From Pontixanthobacter luteolus (lineage in GTDB: Bacteria > Pseudomonadota > Alphaproteobacteria > Sphingomonadales > Sphingomonadaceae), in assembly GCF_009828095.1 (NCBI RefSeq), contig NZ_WTYP01000001.1:1674001-1738000 (forward strand): a DNA stretch of 64,000 bases, in the 5' to 3' direction. Position 1 is the stretch's first letter, and each line of letters starts with the position of its first letter. Shown here piece by piece: positions 27,701-36,805 of the stretch. The position numbers and the translations under genes are program-made. Below the pieces are notes generated by a model. The model worked only from the letters and a program-made list of their open reading frames with translations, was not told where the DNA came from and did no database searches.

Positions 27701-27856
27701 GAAAAAGGACGCCCTTTATTCGCTTGTTCACCGCCTTGGTAAGGCCTGATTTGCGCGTGCGTTGGCAAATTCGCCTGCGCAATGCAAGCGGGGCACCAAC
27801 TTATGCGGGCACCAACAGCATTGCCAGCCCCGAACTTGACGAGTAGCCGCTTTTGC

Positions 27857-29251
27857 ATGGCCGAAGCCGATCACTCCGCACCTGAGCAGACACCCTCGAT
27901 AGAGGCCCGCGAACCCAACTCGCCCAATCGCCCTATTTCGCGCAATCGCATGACATTGCTGTTCATCGTGATGCTGGTCACCGCCGCGGGCAACACCGCG
28001 ATGCAATCGGTGATGCCGTCCGTCGGGACGGCGCTCAACGTGGACGATGTCTGGATCAGCCTGGCCTATACCTGGTCGGCGCTGCTGTGGGTCATCTGCG
28101 CGCCCATCTGGGCACGCCGCTCGGACCAGCGCGGCCGCAAGGCGATGATGGCGCTGGGTCTGGTCGGCTTTATCGTGTCGATGGGCCTGTGCGGCCTTGT
28201 TTTGTGGTTCGGCCTTGCCGGCTTGCTGCCAGCAATCTGGACGCTGATCCTGTTCGCAATTTTCAGAGCGCTTTATGGCGGTTTCGGTTCAGCCGCCCCG
28301 CCCGCAGTTCAAGCTTATGTCGCATCGCGCACCCCGCGTTCGGAACGCACCCAGGCATTATCGCTGATCGCCTCCAGCTTTGGTTTGGGCACCGTTATCG
28401 GCCCTGCACTCGCGCCGCTGCTGGTGTTCCCGGGACTGGGCTTGGTCGGTCCGTTCGTAGCGTTCGCTGCCATCGGGATAGCGGCGCTCATCGCGCTGCG
28501 GATCTGGCTGCCCAACGATGAACCGCAATTCGCCGCTCGCGGCCGTGCATTTGGTGCGCCCTATGGCACCAGTTCCCCCGACCGTTCGGAAGACGAAGAA
28601 GACGAAGAAACCGGCCAACCCAACGGCCCAGGCACCGCCGCCGTGCCTGCCAAGCGGCTCAGCTGGTGGGAACCCCGGCTGCGGCCATGGGTCATTGCCG
28701 GGCTTCTGGGCGGACATGCGCACGCCATGGTGCTGGGAATTGCGGGCTTCCTCGTGCTCGACAGGCTGGGACTGCGCGACACACCAGCCGAAGGCGCCGG
28801 GCCAGTCGGGCTGGTCCTGATGTGCGGCGCTATTGCGACTTTGCTGGCACAGTGGGGCGTGATCCCGCGCATGAACCTTGGCCCCCGCGCAGCCACCTTA
28901 TGGGGCGTGGCCCTTGCAGCAGTCGGAGTGATCATGTTCGGCGTGGCTCAGGATCTGCACTCGATATCGCTGGGATATGCGATCGCATCGCTGGGGTTTG
29001 GCCTGTTCCGCCCTGGCTTCAACGCCGGTGCGTCGCTGGCCGTATCGCGCGCAGAACAGGGAGAGGCATCCGGCGTGGTTGCATCGATTACCGGCGCGGC
29101 TTTCGTATTCGCACCGGCGCTGGGCGTATGGCTTTATGGCCATTCCGATTGGCTTGGCTTTGGCCTGATCGTCGGACTGTGCGCTGCGGTTTTTATCAAT
29201 GGCTGGCGTTCGCTTGCGCCGGATGAGATTACCACCCAGGCACGGCGCTAA
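27857..29251 (+). CDS. MFS transporter (DHA1-like)
   Basis: This 464-residue protein has about twelve transmembrane segments after a hydrophilic 35-residue N-terminus. The MFS motif A between segments 2 and 3 reads WARRSDQRGRKAMM, and a Pro/Gly-rich antiporter-like motif C is seen near GLGTVIGPALAPLL. A central loop of about 50 residues is unusually acidic (SEDEEDEETG). The ATG at 27857 is preferred to one 75 bases upstream. The pattern suggests a proton-driven drug or metabolite exporter; the substrate is unknown. A direct repeat GGGCACCAAC (27791 and 27807) precedes it. Confidence 0.87.
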   Translation: MAEADHSAPEQTPSIEAREPNSPNRPISRNRMTLLFIVMLVTAAGNTAMQSVMPSVGTALNVDDVWISLAYTWSALLWVICAPIWARRSDQRGRKAMMALGLVGFIVSMGLCGLVLWFGLAGLLPAIWTLILFAIFRALYGGFGSAAPPAVQAYVASRTPRSERTQALSLIASSFGLGTVIGPALAPLLVFPGLGLVGPFVAFAAIGIAALIALRIWLPNDEPQFAARGRAFGAPYGTSSPDRSEDEEDEETGQPNGPGTAAVPAKRLSWWEPRLRPWVIAGLLGGHAHAMVLGIAGFLVLDRLGLRDTPAEGAGPVGLVLMCGAIATLLAQWGVIPRMNLGPRAATLWGVALAAVGVIMFGVAQDLHSISLGYAIASLGFGLFRPGFNAGASLAVSRAEQGEASGVVASITGAAFVFAPALGVWLYGHSDWLGFGLIVGLCAAVFINGWRSLAPDEITTQARR

Positions 29252-29266
29252 ACGTCTGCGGAGCCG

Positions 29267-29611
29267 CTAGAGAATTTCCAGCACGATATCCTGAGGGCGG
29301 CAAAGGCGCACGCCTTTCTCCGTTTCCACCAGCGGGCGGTTAATCAGGATCGGGTCCGCCGCCATCGCGCGAAGCACGGTCTCGCCATCGGCATCTGGCA
29401 GGCCGCGTTCTTCGGCATCGGTGCCGCGCAGGCGCAGCCCCTCTGACGGTTCCATCCCAGCGTCCTTGAAAAGCTGAGCGAGCTTTTCCACGGTTGGCGG
29501 GTCCTTCAGGTATTCGACTACGGTCACATCAACCTTCGACAGGTTTTCGAGAATCGCCAGCGTCTTGCGCGATGTGCCGCATTTCGGGTTGTGCCAAATG
29601 GTCGCTTTCAT
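29267..29611 (-). CDS. arsC: ArsC/Spx-family arsenate reductase-like protein
   Basis: The 114-residue product has the thioredoxin-like ArsC fold. The catalytic Cys is Cys11 in NPKCGTSRKTL. The later Arg-containing segment PILINRPLVETEKGVRLCRP carries the residues that hold arsenate in the glutaredoxin-coupled type. The length is close to the plasmid R773-type ArsC or its YfgD-like relatives. No ars regulator or efflux gene is adjacent, so a dedicated arsenic operon is not present and the physiological substrate is uncertain. It is divergent from the siderophore receptor gene. Confidence 0.82.
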   Translation of the reverse strand: MKATIWHNPKCGTSRKTLAILENLSKVDVTVVEYLKDPPTVEKLAQLFKDAGMEPSEGLRLRGTDAEERGLPDADGETVLRAMAADPILINRPLVETEKGVRLCRPQDIVLEIL

Positions 29612-29690
29612 AAATCGCTCCGCAGATTGTGTGTCTCGCTGCCCCTAGCCAGTGATTTTTTTCGCGCCAAGCAAAGACTAGGGTTGCAAA

Positions 29691-29739
29691 TGCGAACTAT
29701 TCTCAATAGCAGATCACCTCAATCGAGAATCATTCGCAA
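29691..29739. promoter_or_regulatory. Pair of facing Fur/iron-box-like sites ahead of TonB receptor
   Basis: TGCGAACTATTCTCAAT starts at 29691 on the plus strand. A near copy, TGCGAATGATTCTCGAT, is read on the minus strand from 29739 down to 29723. Both resemble alphaproteobacterial Fur-type iron boxes (GAATGATTCTC core). They lie 12-60 bases ahead of the receptor ATG and just after an AT-rich stretch, a position that would block RNA polymerase. Binding by Fur is inferred from the resemblance and from the receptor's likely role. Confidence 0.6.
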
Positions 29740-29750
29740 TAAGGATATCT

Positions 29751-31835
29751 ATGCTCTTCAACCTTCGCCACGTCTCACTGCTTTCAACAGTGGCTGCCGC
29801 TGCCATGGCTACTCCAGCCTTCGCCAGTGAGGGTGAAGACCTGGACCGTGACTATCTGCCGGTGGACATTGTCGTGACTGGTGCAGGTGGCGGTTACAAG
29901 ACCGACGATGGTTCGACCGGCACAAAGACACCGACACCGCTGATCGAAGTGCCGCAGACCATTGTGGTCATTACCGAAGATCAACTGGACGACCAGGCGA
30001 TTACCCAGCTGGGCGACGCGCTCCGTTTTGTCCCGGGTGTCAGCCTGGAAACGGGTGAAGGCCACCGCGACGAAGTGTTCATTCGCGGTCAGGAATCTAC
30101 TGCAGACTTCTATCTCGACGGGCTGCGCGATGATGCGCAATATTATCGCTCGCTCTACAATGTTTCACGGATCGAAGTTCTCAAGGGCGCGAACGCGCTG
30201 ATCTTTGGCCGCGGCGGCGGCGGCGGTGTCGTCAACCGCGTCAGCAAGATCGCCGATCCGATGGATATGTTTCTTGCCGCCGATGCACAGGTCGACACGT
30301 TCGGTGCCTTTGCGGTTTCCGCAGATGTGAACCAGCCGCTGAGCGACAATGTCGCCGCCAGGATCAACGCGACTTACGAGGAATTCGGCAACGACCGGCA
30401 GTTTTACGAAGGCCGCTTCATCGGCATTTCGCCCACGATCACTGCCGATCTGTCTCCTGAAACCCGCCTGACTGCCCACTACACCTATGACAATGACGAG
30501 CGCGTGACCGACCGCGGCGTGCCATCGCTCAACGGCAAGCCTCTGACCGGCTTCGACCAGACATTCTTCGGCGTGCCCGGTTTCAACGAAGCGAGCGCCG
30601 AAGTGCACATCGCCCGCGCCCGGGTCGATCATGAATTCTCCAGTGCGCTTTCTGCAAACGCATCGGTGCAATATGCCAATTACGACAAGGTCTATTCCAA
30701 TATCCTGCCGCGCGGCACCGATGGCACGACGGTATCGCTTGGCGGCTACAAGGACTTCACCAAACGCGAAAACTTCGTGGGTCAGGCAAACCTTGTCTGG
30801 AACGTGGATACCGGACCGCTGTCCCACACATTCCTGGCCGGTATCGAGGCGCTGGATCAGGACACCAGCAATGGCCGGTTCGGGATTTCATTGAGCGAGG
30901 ATGAAGTCGATCTGCAGGAATTGATCGATTTCCCGACAGTCACGCTCACACCGCTTACCCGCAACCGCGAAAGCCAGCTGAATGTGCTTTCCGGCTATAT
31001 TCAGGACCAGATCGAAATCGGCGAGTATGTCGAACTGATCGCTGGCCTGCGCTGGGAGCGGTTCGATCTGGAAACGCTGAATCTGGTTTCGGGCCAGCAG
31101 GTCGACCGGGTTGATGAAATGGTCAGCCCGCGTTTCGGCATTGTCCTGAAACCGTCAGGCAGCCTTTCGTTCTATGCCAGCTATTCGGAAAGCTTCCTGC
31201 CGCAATCGGGCGACCAGTTCCTGAGCCTGAGTGCCGGCGATGCTGCATTCGATCCGGAGAAGTTCTCCAATTACGAGATCGGCGCGAAATGGCTCGTCAA
31301 ACCCGACCTGTTCTTTACCGCATCGGTTTTCCGGCTCGACCGGACCAACACGACCGCACCTGACCCAGCCAATACCGGGCTGACGGTGCAAATTGGTGAA
31401 AGCCGGGTCGAAGGCGCGGAGCTGAGCCTGGTCGGTGACATCCTGCCCGGTTGGTCGGCCAGCCTTGGCTACACCTATCTCGACGGGGAAATCCGCACCA
31501 CCAGCGATTTCGCGGTTGCAGGCACGCGGTTGCAGCAACTGCCAAAGCACCAGATCAGCGCATGGAACCATATCGACGTGACCGACCGCTTCGGCATCGG
31601 TCTGGGCGCTATCCACCAGTCGCAGCAGTTTTCCAGCTTCAGCAATGAGGTGGTCCTGCCATCCTACTGGCGTTTCGATGCAGCAGCATATTTCGAACTG
31701 AACGACCGTGTTTCGCTGCAGGTGAACGTCGAAAACCTGTTCGATGAAAACTATTATGCAAGCGCCCATGGCGACAACAACATCCAGCCCGGCGATCCAT
31801 TGAGCGCCCGGTTCGGTGTACGCATCAAGATGTAA
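29751..31835 (+). CDS. TonB-dependent siderophore receptor
   Basis: This 694-residue outer-membrane receptor has a signal peptide (about 1-25, ending PAFAS) and a plug domain at about 40-165. Typical plug sequences are IEVPQTIVVITEDQL, LRFVPGVSLETGEG, EVFIRGQESTADFYLDG and RIEVLKGANALIFGRGGGGG. A 22-strand-type barrel follows, ending in an aromatic-poor RFGVRIKM. The pattern matches the catecholate/ferrichrome siderophore group rather than SusC types. AAGGAT at 29741 serves as ribosome-binding site. Two Fur-like sites in the promoter support iron regulation. No siderophore biosynthesis gene is nearby, so the ligand is probably taken from other organisms. Confidence 0.92.
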   Translation: MLFNLRHVSLLSTVAAAAMATPAFASEGEDLDRDYLPVDIVVTGAGGGYKTDDGSTGTKTPTPLIEVPQTIVVITEDQLDDQAITQLGDALRFVPGVSLETGEGHRDEVFIRGQESTADFYLDGLRDDAQYYRSLYNVSRIEVLKGANALIFGRGGGGGVVNRVSKIADPMDMFLAADAQVDTFGAFAVSADVNQPLSDNVAARINATYEEFGNDRQFYEGRFIGISPTITADLSPETRLTAHYTYDNDERVTDRGVPSLNGKPLTGFDQTFFGVPGFNEASAEVHIARARVDHEFSSALSANASVQYANYDKVYSNILPRGTDGTTVSLGGYKDFTKRENFVGQANLVWNVDTGPLSHTFLAGIEALDQDTSNGRFGISLSEDEVDLQELIDFPTVTLTPLTRNRESQLNVLSGYIQDQIEIGEYVELIAGLRWERFDLETLNLVSGQQVDRVDEMVSPRFGIVLKPSGSLSFYASYSESFLPQSGDQFLSLSAGDAAFDPEKFSNYEIGAKWLVKPDLFFTASVFRLDRTNTTAPDPANTGLTVQIGESRVEGAELSLVGDILPGWSASLGYTYLDGEIRTTSDFAVAGTRLQQLPKHQISAWNHIDVTDRFGIGLGAIHQSQQFSSFSNEVVLPSYWRFDAAAYFELNDRVSLQVNVENLFDENYYASAHGDNNIQPGDPLSARFGVRIKM

Positions 31836-31836
31836 A

Positions 31837-31848
31837 CCCCCAAAGGGG
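31837..31848. terminator. Short GC hairpin between convergent genes
   Basis: CCCC(C) and GGGG flank a tiny AAA loop at 31837-31848, in the 19-base gap between the TonB receptor stop and the convergent iron-sulfur protein stop. It may serve as a small bidirectional terminator or simply reflect compact packing; there is no U-run. Confidence 0.3.
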
Positions 31849-31854
31849 CGAACG

Positions 31855-32412
31855 TTAATCGCTGGTCGTTCCGCTGTCGGGAACGGCCAGCGCAGGGACT
31901 TCGCGCGCAGCATCTTCTGCGCTGATACCCGGTGCCGGCGCTGAACTGATCGTTTCACGGCGGCGCGCCACACGTCCCGCCCGCTCAATCGCGCGAACCA
32001 GCCGGGGATAGACCCCGCAGCGGCACAGATTGGGTATCGCCTGTTCAATGTCTTTCCTGCTCGGATCGGCATTCTTCGCGATCAACGCAGCACCCGCCAT
32101 GACGATGCCCGGGGTGCAGAACCCGCACTGGATCGCCTGTTCGGCCACCATCGCCTGCTGCACCGGATGCGAACGGTCACGGCTCAGGCCCTCGATCGTG
32201 GTTACAAAGCGCCCTTCGGCCTCTGAAATCGTGATCAGGCAGCTGCGCAGTGCCTCTCCGTCGACGATCACCATGCACGCACCGCAATCGCCCTGCCCGC
32301 AGCCATACTTGGTTCCGGTCAGGTTCGCGGCATCACGCAATGCCCACAAGAGCGGCGTGTCCGGATCCATTTCAAATTCGACCGGCTGATCGTTGACTGT
32401 CATCCGGGGCAT
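31855..32412 (-). CDS. [2Fe-2S] subunit of an isoquinoline-oxidoreductase-like molybdenum hydroxylase (orphan)
   Basis: The 185-residue product matches the small subunit of the xanthine oxidase family (IorA type). It has a plant-type ferredoxin domain with Cys 38, 43, 46 and 58 (YGCGQGDCGACMV and RSC) and a second [2Fe-2S] domain with Cys 96, 99, 130 and 132 (QCGFCTPG and CRCGVYPR). All eight cluster ligands are present. The last 40 residues are an Ala/Pro-rich tail absent from typical IorA. AGGAG precedes the ATG at 32412. The molybdenum-binding large subunit, normally next to it, is absent from both flanks. Confidence 0.88.
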   Translation of the reverse strand: MPRMTVNDQPVEFEMDPDTPLLWALRDAANLTGTKYGCGQGDCGACMVIVDGEALRSCLITISEAEGRFVTTIEGLSRDRSHPVQQAMVAEQAIQCGFCTPGIVMAGAALIAKNADPSRKDIEQAIPNLCRCGVYPRLVRAIERAGRVARRRETISSAPAPGISAEDAAREVPALAVPDSGTTSD

Positions 32413-32535
32413 TGCCGGAAACTCCTGCTGCGTTGACGTCAGGCCTATCGCACGGTCACGGCCCGGCGCACAAGGCGCGAGACGCATACCGAAACTGCTT
32501 CCCCGCATACATCCGCGCCGCTAGGGCCGCTGACA

Positions 32536-33870
32536 ATGAGCCAAAACGCCAAATTGACGCGCGGCAGTATTCGCGGACACCTGGTGACCCAGACTGCCCC
32601 GATGATCATCGGCGTGTTCGCGATCATGTCCATCGGCCTCGTCGATGCCTATTTCATCGGCCAGCTGGGCAGCGCCGAACTGGCGGCGATCTCCATCGTA
32701 TTTCCCATCAGCGTAGCGCTAGCCAGCCTCGGTGTCGGCGTGATGGTTGGCATCAATTCAGTTGTTTCGCGAGCATTGGGCGCCGGGGATGATGAACGCG
32801 CGGCCAGCCGCGGCAATTTCGGGGTCGCATTTGCCGTCCTGCTCGGCATTATCATCGGGCTGTTGTTGTATGCCATGCTCGACCCGCTGTTCTCGTTGAT
32901 GCAGGCGGACGATGAAACCCTGCCGCTGATCCGTACTTACATGCAGCCTTTCGCACTGGGCTTCCCGCTGCAAATGGTCATCATGGGCATCAATGGCAAT
33001 CTGCGCGGTCAGGGCGAAGCGCGCAAAACATCCTACGTGTCGATCTGTTATGCAGCAGCCAACTGGGTGCTCGATCCGATCCTGATTACGGGAGCGCTGG
33101 GCTTTTCCGGGTTCGGGATCGTCGGCGCGGCCTATGCCACGCTGGCCGGCTGGTCGATCGCCATTGTTTTCGGTTTTTACCTGCTGAGCAAAACTGCCAT
33201 TCCTTTCAGCCCCGCCAAGGTCTTGAAGGCAGATTTTGGCCCGTCGGTGAAGGCGCTGACCAGCGTCGCCGGGCCAGCAGCATTCTCCAACGCGATCAAT
33301 CCGATAGGGCTTTCGGTTCTGACCGCGCTGGTCGCGACACAGGGGCAAGATGCCGTCGCCGGTTTCGGCGCGGCCGGACGTGTGCAGAGCTTTGCAGTGG
33401 TTCCGCTGCTCGCCCTGTCGGGTGCCATCGGATCGATTGTCGGGCAAAACTGGGGCGCCAACATGCCCGACCGTTCGCGCGAGGCGATGCATTGGGCAGG
33501 CGGATTTTCGGTGATTTACGGGCTGGTCATCGCGGCTGCTCTGGTCGCAGCGAGCGGCACCATCGCCGGATTGTTTTCCGATGATCCTGCGGTGGTCAGT
33601 GAGTTTACGGCATATCTGCGGATCGCCGCCTGGGGATATGCAGGGTACGGCCTGCTGATCGTAAGCAACGGCGCGCTGAATGCGGTCGACAAGGCCGGAT
33701 GGGCACTGGGGCAAAGCTTCTTCCGCGTATTTATGGTCATGCTGCCGGTGGCGTGGCTGCTGCGCCCGTCATGGGGGTCCGATGCGATCTATACGGCGGA
33801 ACTTGCGGCCAACATAGTCGGCGGGATCGTCGCGATATTGATCGTGCGGCGGGTCCTCCACAGAAAATAG
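32536..33870 (+). CDS. MATE family efflux transporter
   Basis: This 444-residue protein has twelve hydrophobic segments in the two-fold MATE arrangement. An early sequence PMIIGVFAIMSIGLVDAYFI with the conserved Asp, and VGVMVGINSVVSRALGAGD after segment 2, match the NorM/DinF type that exports drugs or metabolites using sodium or proton gradients. The ATG at 32536 follows directly after a GC-rich leader. It is divergent from the iron-sulfur protein gene over 123 bases, in which no clear operator was seen. Confidence 0.9.
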   Translation: MSQNAKLTRGSIRGHLVTQTAPMIIGVFAIMSIGLVDAYFIGQLGSAELAAISIVFPISVALASLGVGVMVGINSVVSRALGAGDDERAASRGNFGVAFAVLLGIIIGLLLYAMLDPLFSLMQADDETLPLIRTYMQPFALGFPLQMVIMGINGNLRGQGEARKTSYVSICYAAANWVLDPILITGALGFSGFGIVGAAYATLAGWSIAIVFGFYLLSKTAIPFSPAKVLKADFGPSVKALTSVAGPAAFSNAINPIGLSVLTALVATQGQDAVAGFGAAGRVQSFAVVPLLALSGAIGSIVGQNWGANMPDRSREAMHWAGGFSVIYGLVIAAALVAASGTIAGLFSDDPAVVSEFTAYLRIAAWGYAGYGLLIVSNGALNAVDKAGWALGQSFFRVFMVMLPVAWLLRPSWGSDAIYTAELAANIVGGIVAILIVRRVLHRK

Positions 33871-33910
33871 CGGCTGCAGAAGCTGATCTTCCCTGCGTTC
33901 CTTACCCTTC

Positions 33911-33919
33911 GTTAACCAT
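33911..33919 (+). promoter_or_regulatory. CtrA half-site-like motif ahead of cheA
   Basis: GTTAACCAT at 33911-33919 matches the TTAACCAT-type CtrA recognition half-site known in alphaproteobacteria. It lies 43-51 bases before the cheA start. A related CTAACCAT occurs at 36772-36779 before cheY. Control of chemotaxis genes by CtrA is known in related bacteria; here it is inferred from motif and position only. Confidence 0.35.
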
Positions 33920-33961
33920 CGCCCTTCATAGATACGTCCGAATAATCGGGGGCGTAGTTAC

Positions 33962-36322
33962 ATGGATGACCTGCTGGCAGATTTCGTCGCAGAAACGCGC
34001 GAAATGCTTGAAGCAATCGAAGGGGAGCTTGTCGCTTGGGAAAGCGAGCCCTCTGACCGCGCCCGGCTGGATGCCATTTTCCGCTTCGTTCACACCGTAA
34101 AGGGCAATTGCGGCTTCTTCGATTTTCCGCGACTGGAGAAGCTGAGCCATTCCGCAGAAGGTGCCTTGGCCGAAGTGCGCGCTGGCCGCCGCCATCCCGA
34201 CAGCCGTCTGGTATCAGCTGTTCTCGCGATCATCGACCGCATCATGCAGATGACCAACGCCATCGAGGCTGGCGAAGAAATGCCTGCTCAAGGCGATGAA
34301 TTCCTGATCGCTGCACTGGAACCCGATGCCAGCGACGTGGGCGAGATCGCAGCCATGCAATCCGGCGAAAGTGCGGCCAAATCAAACGAAGCCGGTCCAT
34401 CGGCACCGCGCACGATCCGCCTACCGGTCGAACTACTCGACCGCGTGATGAGCGGCGTTTCCGACATGGTGCTGGCCCGCAACGACCTGGCCCGCCGCCT
34501 GCGCGAATCCGGGGCGGAACCCACTCTCGATGGCCCGTTCGAACGGCTCTCCGGCATTCTCGGCGATGTGCGCGAGGCGGTAACGAAGATGCGGATGCAG
34601 CGCATCGAACACCTGTATAATGCCCTGCCCCGCCTTGTGCGCGACCTGTCTGCCGATCTGGGTAAGCAGGTCATGGTCGATTTCGAGGGCGGCGCCGTCG
34701 AACTCGACCGCGAAATGATCGAAATGATCCGCGACCCGATTGTTCACCTGATCCGCAACGCGGTGGATCACGGGATCGAGGCACCAGCCGTGCGCCGCGC
34801 GGCAGGCAAGCGTGAAATCGGAATGCTGACAATCGCCGCGCGCCAATCCGGCAACCGGATTTCCATCGTGATTACCGACGATGGCGGCGGACTGAGCACT
34901 GCCAAGATAGGGGCCAAGGCTGTCTCGAATGGCCTGATCACCCAGTCCGAACTCGATGTCATGCCGGACAGCGCAATTTCTGACCTGATCTTCGAAGCGG
35001 GACTATCCACCGCCGATGAAGTCAGTGCAATTTCAGGCCGCGGTGTCGGGATGGACGTCGTTCGCGCCAATATCGAAAAGATTGGCGGTACCATCAGCGT
35101 ATCGTCGAATCCGGGCGAAGGGACGATGTTCTTCCTCCAGATCCCGCTTACGCTAAGCATCATTTCCGCGCTGACCGTCAGTGTTCAGGGGCAGCGTTTT
35201 GCCATTCCGCAGTCATTCGTCGAAGAAATCGCCCACGGCGCGTCGGCCAATATCGAATTCTCGCAAGTGGGTGACAGCGACCTTGTGACTTTCCGCGGCA
35301 AGCGCATTCCCTGCCTGTCGCTGGATAATGTGCTGGAACTGGGACAGCGCCGCGCCGCTAGGGATCAGCGGCTTGTCCTCCTACGCCTGGGAAGCGGCGG
35401 TCTGTTTGCACTCGGCGTCGACCGCATCCACGATCAGGAAGACCTGGTCATCAAACCACTGGCCCCGGCAGTAATGCAGACCGGCGCGTACGCTGGCACC
35501 ACGCTGCTAGACGATGGCAGCCCCGTGCTAATGCTCGACATCGCTACCATTGCCCAGCAGGCAGGACTGATCACGGATTCGCGCGCACGGCCGGCACAGG
35601 CCAGCGCACCGGTCAAAGCCGCAGCTGAAGCCGAACGGCGCTCCATCATGACATTCGTTGCTCTCGACGGACGCAAGCGTGCGATCGATCTCGGTCTGGT
35701 CTCGCGCATCGACCTGGTCGACGCCTCTGCAATCGATATCGATGCTGGCAGGTCGCAAGTTGTAGTCGACGACAGGATCATGAAGCTTGTCGGGGTAGGC
35801 TGCGCCCAGATCACCGACGAAAAGGTCAAATTACTGAGGCTTTCAGACAGCGAGACCGATATTGCCTACGCCGTGGCTGAACTCGGCGAGTCGATCGACA
35901 TCAGCACCGATCTTGCGCCGGCCGAAGGTGACGAGACTATCGAAGGCGTCGCCCTGATCGATGGCCAGCCGGTTCCGGTGGTCGACGGTTTCCGCCTGTT
36001 TTCCGGCAATCAGCACCAGCAAAGCCGGGACTCACGGCCCCTTTGCCGGCTTCCCGAAGGTGATGAATGGGTCGAACGGATGCTCAAACCCATGGTTTCG
36101 GCTGCGGGCTACGCGATCGCGACCGGCGAAGATGAAACCGCCGACGTTGTGATCGCCCTCGAAGGCACTCCGCCCGACGTCGCGGACCTGAAGGCGGGCC
36201 GCCTGATCACCATCCACGCCGATCCAGCCAAAGCCGGTAACGATAAGCACGAAGTCTATCGTTATGACCGCGACGGACTGATCGAGGCGCTCCGCAGCGC
36301 CCGACTGGGGAAAGCATCATGA
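33962..36322 (+). CDS. cheA: Chemotaxis histidine kinase CheA with two CheW-like modules and degenerate C-terminal receiver-like region
   Basis: CheA phosphorylates CheY and CheB in response to receptor signals. The 786-residue protein has an Hpt domain (1-100) with the phospho-accepting His44 in RFVHTVKGN. No P2 CheY-binding domain is present, only a linker of about 40 residues. A dimerisation segment starts near 143. The ATPase domain carries LIRNAVDHGIEAP, ITDDGGGL and GRGVGMDVVRANIEKIGG. A P5/CheW domain covers about 395-530, and a second CheW-like domain about 560-690 (FVALDGRKRAIDLGLVSRID). The last 95 residues look like a receiver fold without its usual Asp and Lys (VVIALEGTPPDVADLKAG, VYRYDRDGLIEALRSA). 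The stop overlaps cheW as ATGA. Confidence 0.93.
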   Translation: MDDLLADFVAETREMLEAIEGELVAWESEPSDRARLDAIFRFVHTVKGNCGFFDFPRLEKLSHSAEGALAEVRAGRRHPDSRLVSAVLAIIDRIMQMTNAIEAGEEMPAQGDEFLIAALEPDASDVGEIAAMQSGESAAKSNEAGPSAPRTIRLPVELLDRVMSGVSDMVLARNDLARRLRESGAEPTLDGPFERLSGILGDVREAVTKMRMQRIEHLYNALPRLVRDLSADLGKQVMVDFEGGAVELDREMIEMIRDPIVHLIRNAVDHGIEAPAVRRAAGKREIGMLTIAARQSGNRISIVITDDGGGLSTAKIGAKAVSNGLITQSELDVMPDSAISDLIFEAGLSTADEVSAISGRGVGMDVVRANIEKIGGTISVSSNPGEGTMFFLQIPLTLSIISALTVSVQGQRFAIPQSFVEEIAHGASANIEFSQVGDSDLVTFRGKRIPCLSLDNVLELGQRRAARDQRLVLLRLGSGGLFALGVDRIHDQEDLVIKPLAPAVMQTGAYAGTTLLDDGSPVLMLDIATIAQQAGLITDSRARPAQASAPVKAAAEAERRSIMTFVALDGRKRAIDLGLVSRIDLVDASAIDIDAGRSQVVVDDRIMKLVGVGCAQITDEKVKLLRLSDSETDIAYAVAELGESIDISTDLAPAEGDETIEGVALIDGQPVPVVDGFRLFSGNQHQQSRDSRPLCRLPEGDEWVERMLKPMVSAAGYAIATGEDETADVVIALEGTPPDVADLKAGRLITIHADPAKAGNDKHEVYRYDRDGLIEALRSARLGKAS

Positions 36323-36750
36323 ACGAACTTATTGTCCTGCTGCACATCGATGATCGCCGTGTGGCCATTCCTGCAGCCGAGGTACAATCGGTGATCGAGC
36401 TGGAGGATATCTATCCAGTCCCGCGTGCGCCAGATTTCGTAGTCGGCCTGACCGCCATGCGCAGCCGGTCGCTGACCGTGATCGATTGCCGCCGCGCGCT
36501 TGGCATTGCAGGCGAAACAGCAACGGGTGAACGCGCACCTGTCGTCGAGATAGCTGGCCATCTCTACGCTCTGCTCGTCGACGCGGTCGATGACGTTATC
36601 GAAACCCAGTCCGATATTCGCCCGGTTGCCGGCGGTTTCGGAAAAGAATGGCAACGTGTTGCCCGCGGCATGGTGGAAACAGACCGGGGACCAACACTGC
36701 TGATCAATGCAAGTTTACTGATTGAAGGACCTGTAGCGAGAGCCGCTTAA
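36319..36750 (+). CDS. cheW: Chemotaxis coupling protein CheW
   Basis: CheW bridges receptors and CheA. The 143-residue product is a single CheW domain beginning ELIVLLHIDDRRVAIPAAEV, with the characteristic FVVGLTAMRSRSLTVIDCRRAL and VEIAGHLYALLVDAVDDVIE. It is of normal length. The start overlaps the cheA stop by four bases, so synthesis of the two partners is probably coupled. It is followed after 55 bases by cheY. Confidence 0.93.
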   Translation: MNELIVLLHIDDRRVAIPAAEVQSVIELEDIYPVPRAPDFVVGLTAMRSRSLTVIDCRRALGIAGETATGERAPVVEIAGHLYALLVDAVDDVIETQSDIRPVAGGFGKEWQRVARGMVETDRGPTLLINASLLIEGPVARAA

Positions 36751-36805
36751 GCTCTTGGTTACCTCGTTCGTCTAACCATACGAAGAATTACAAGGATCGC
36801 GAAAA

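Noticed and set aside
29267-29611. Arsenic resistance operon
   Set aside because: Only a single ArsC-like gene is present, with no ArsR, ArsB or ACR3 neighbour.
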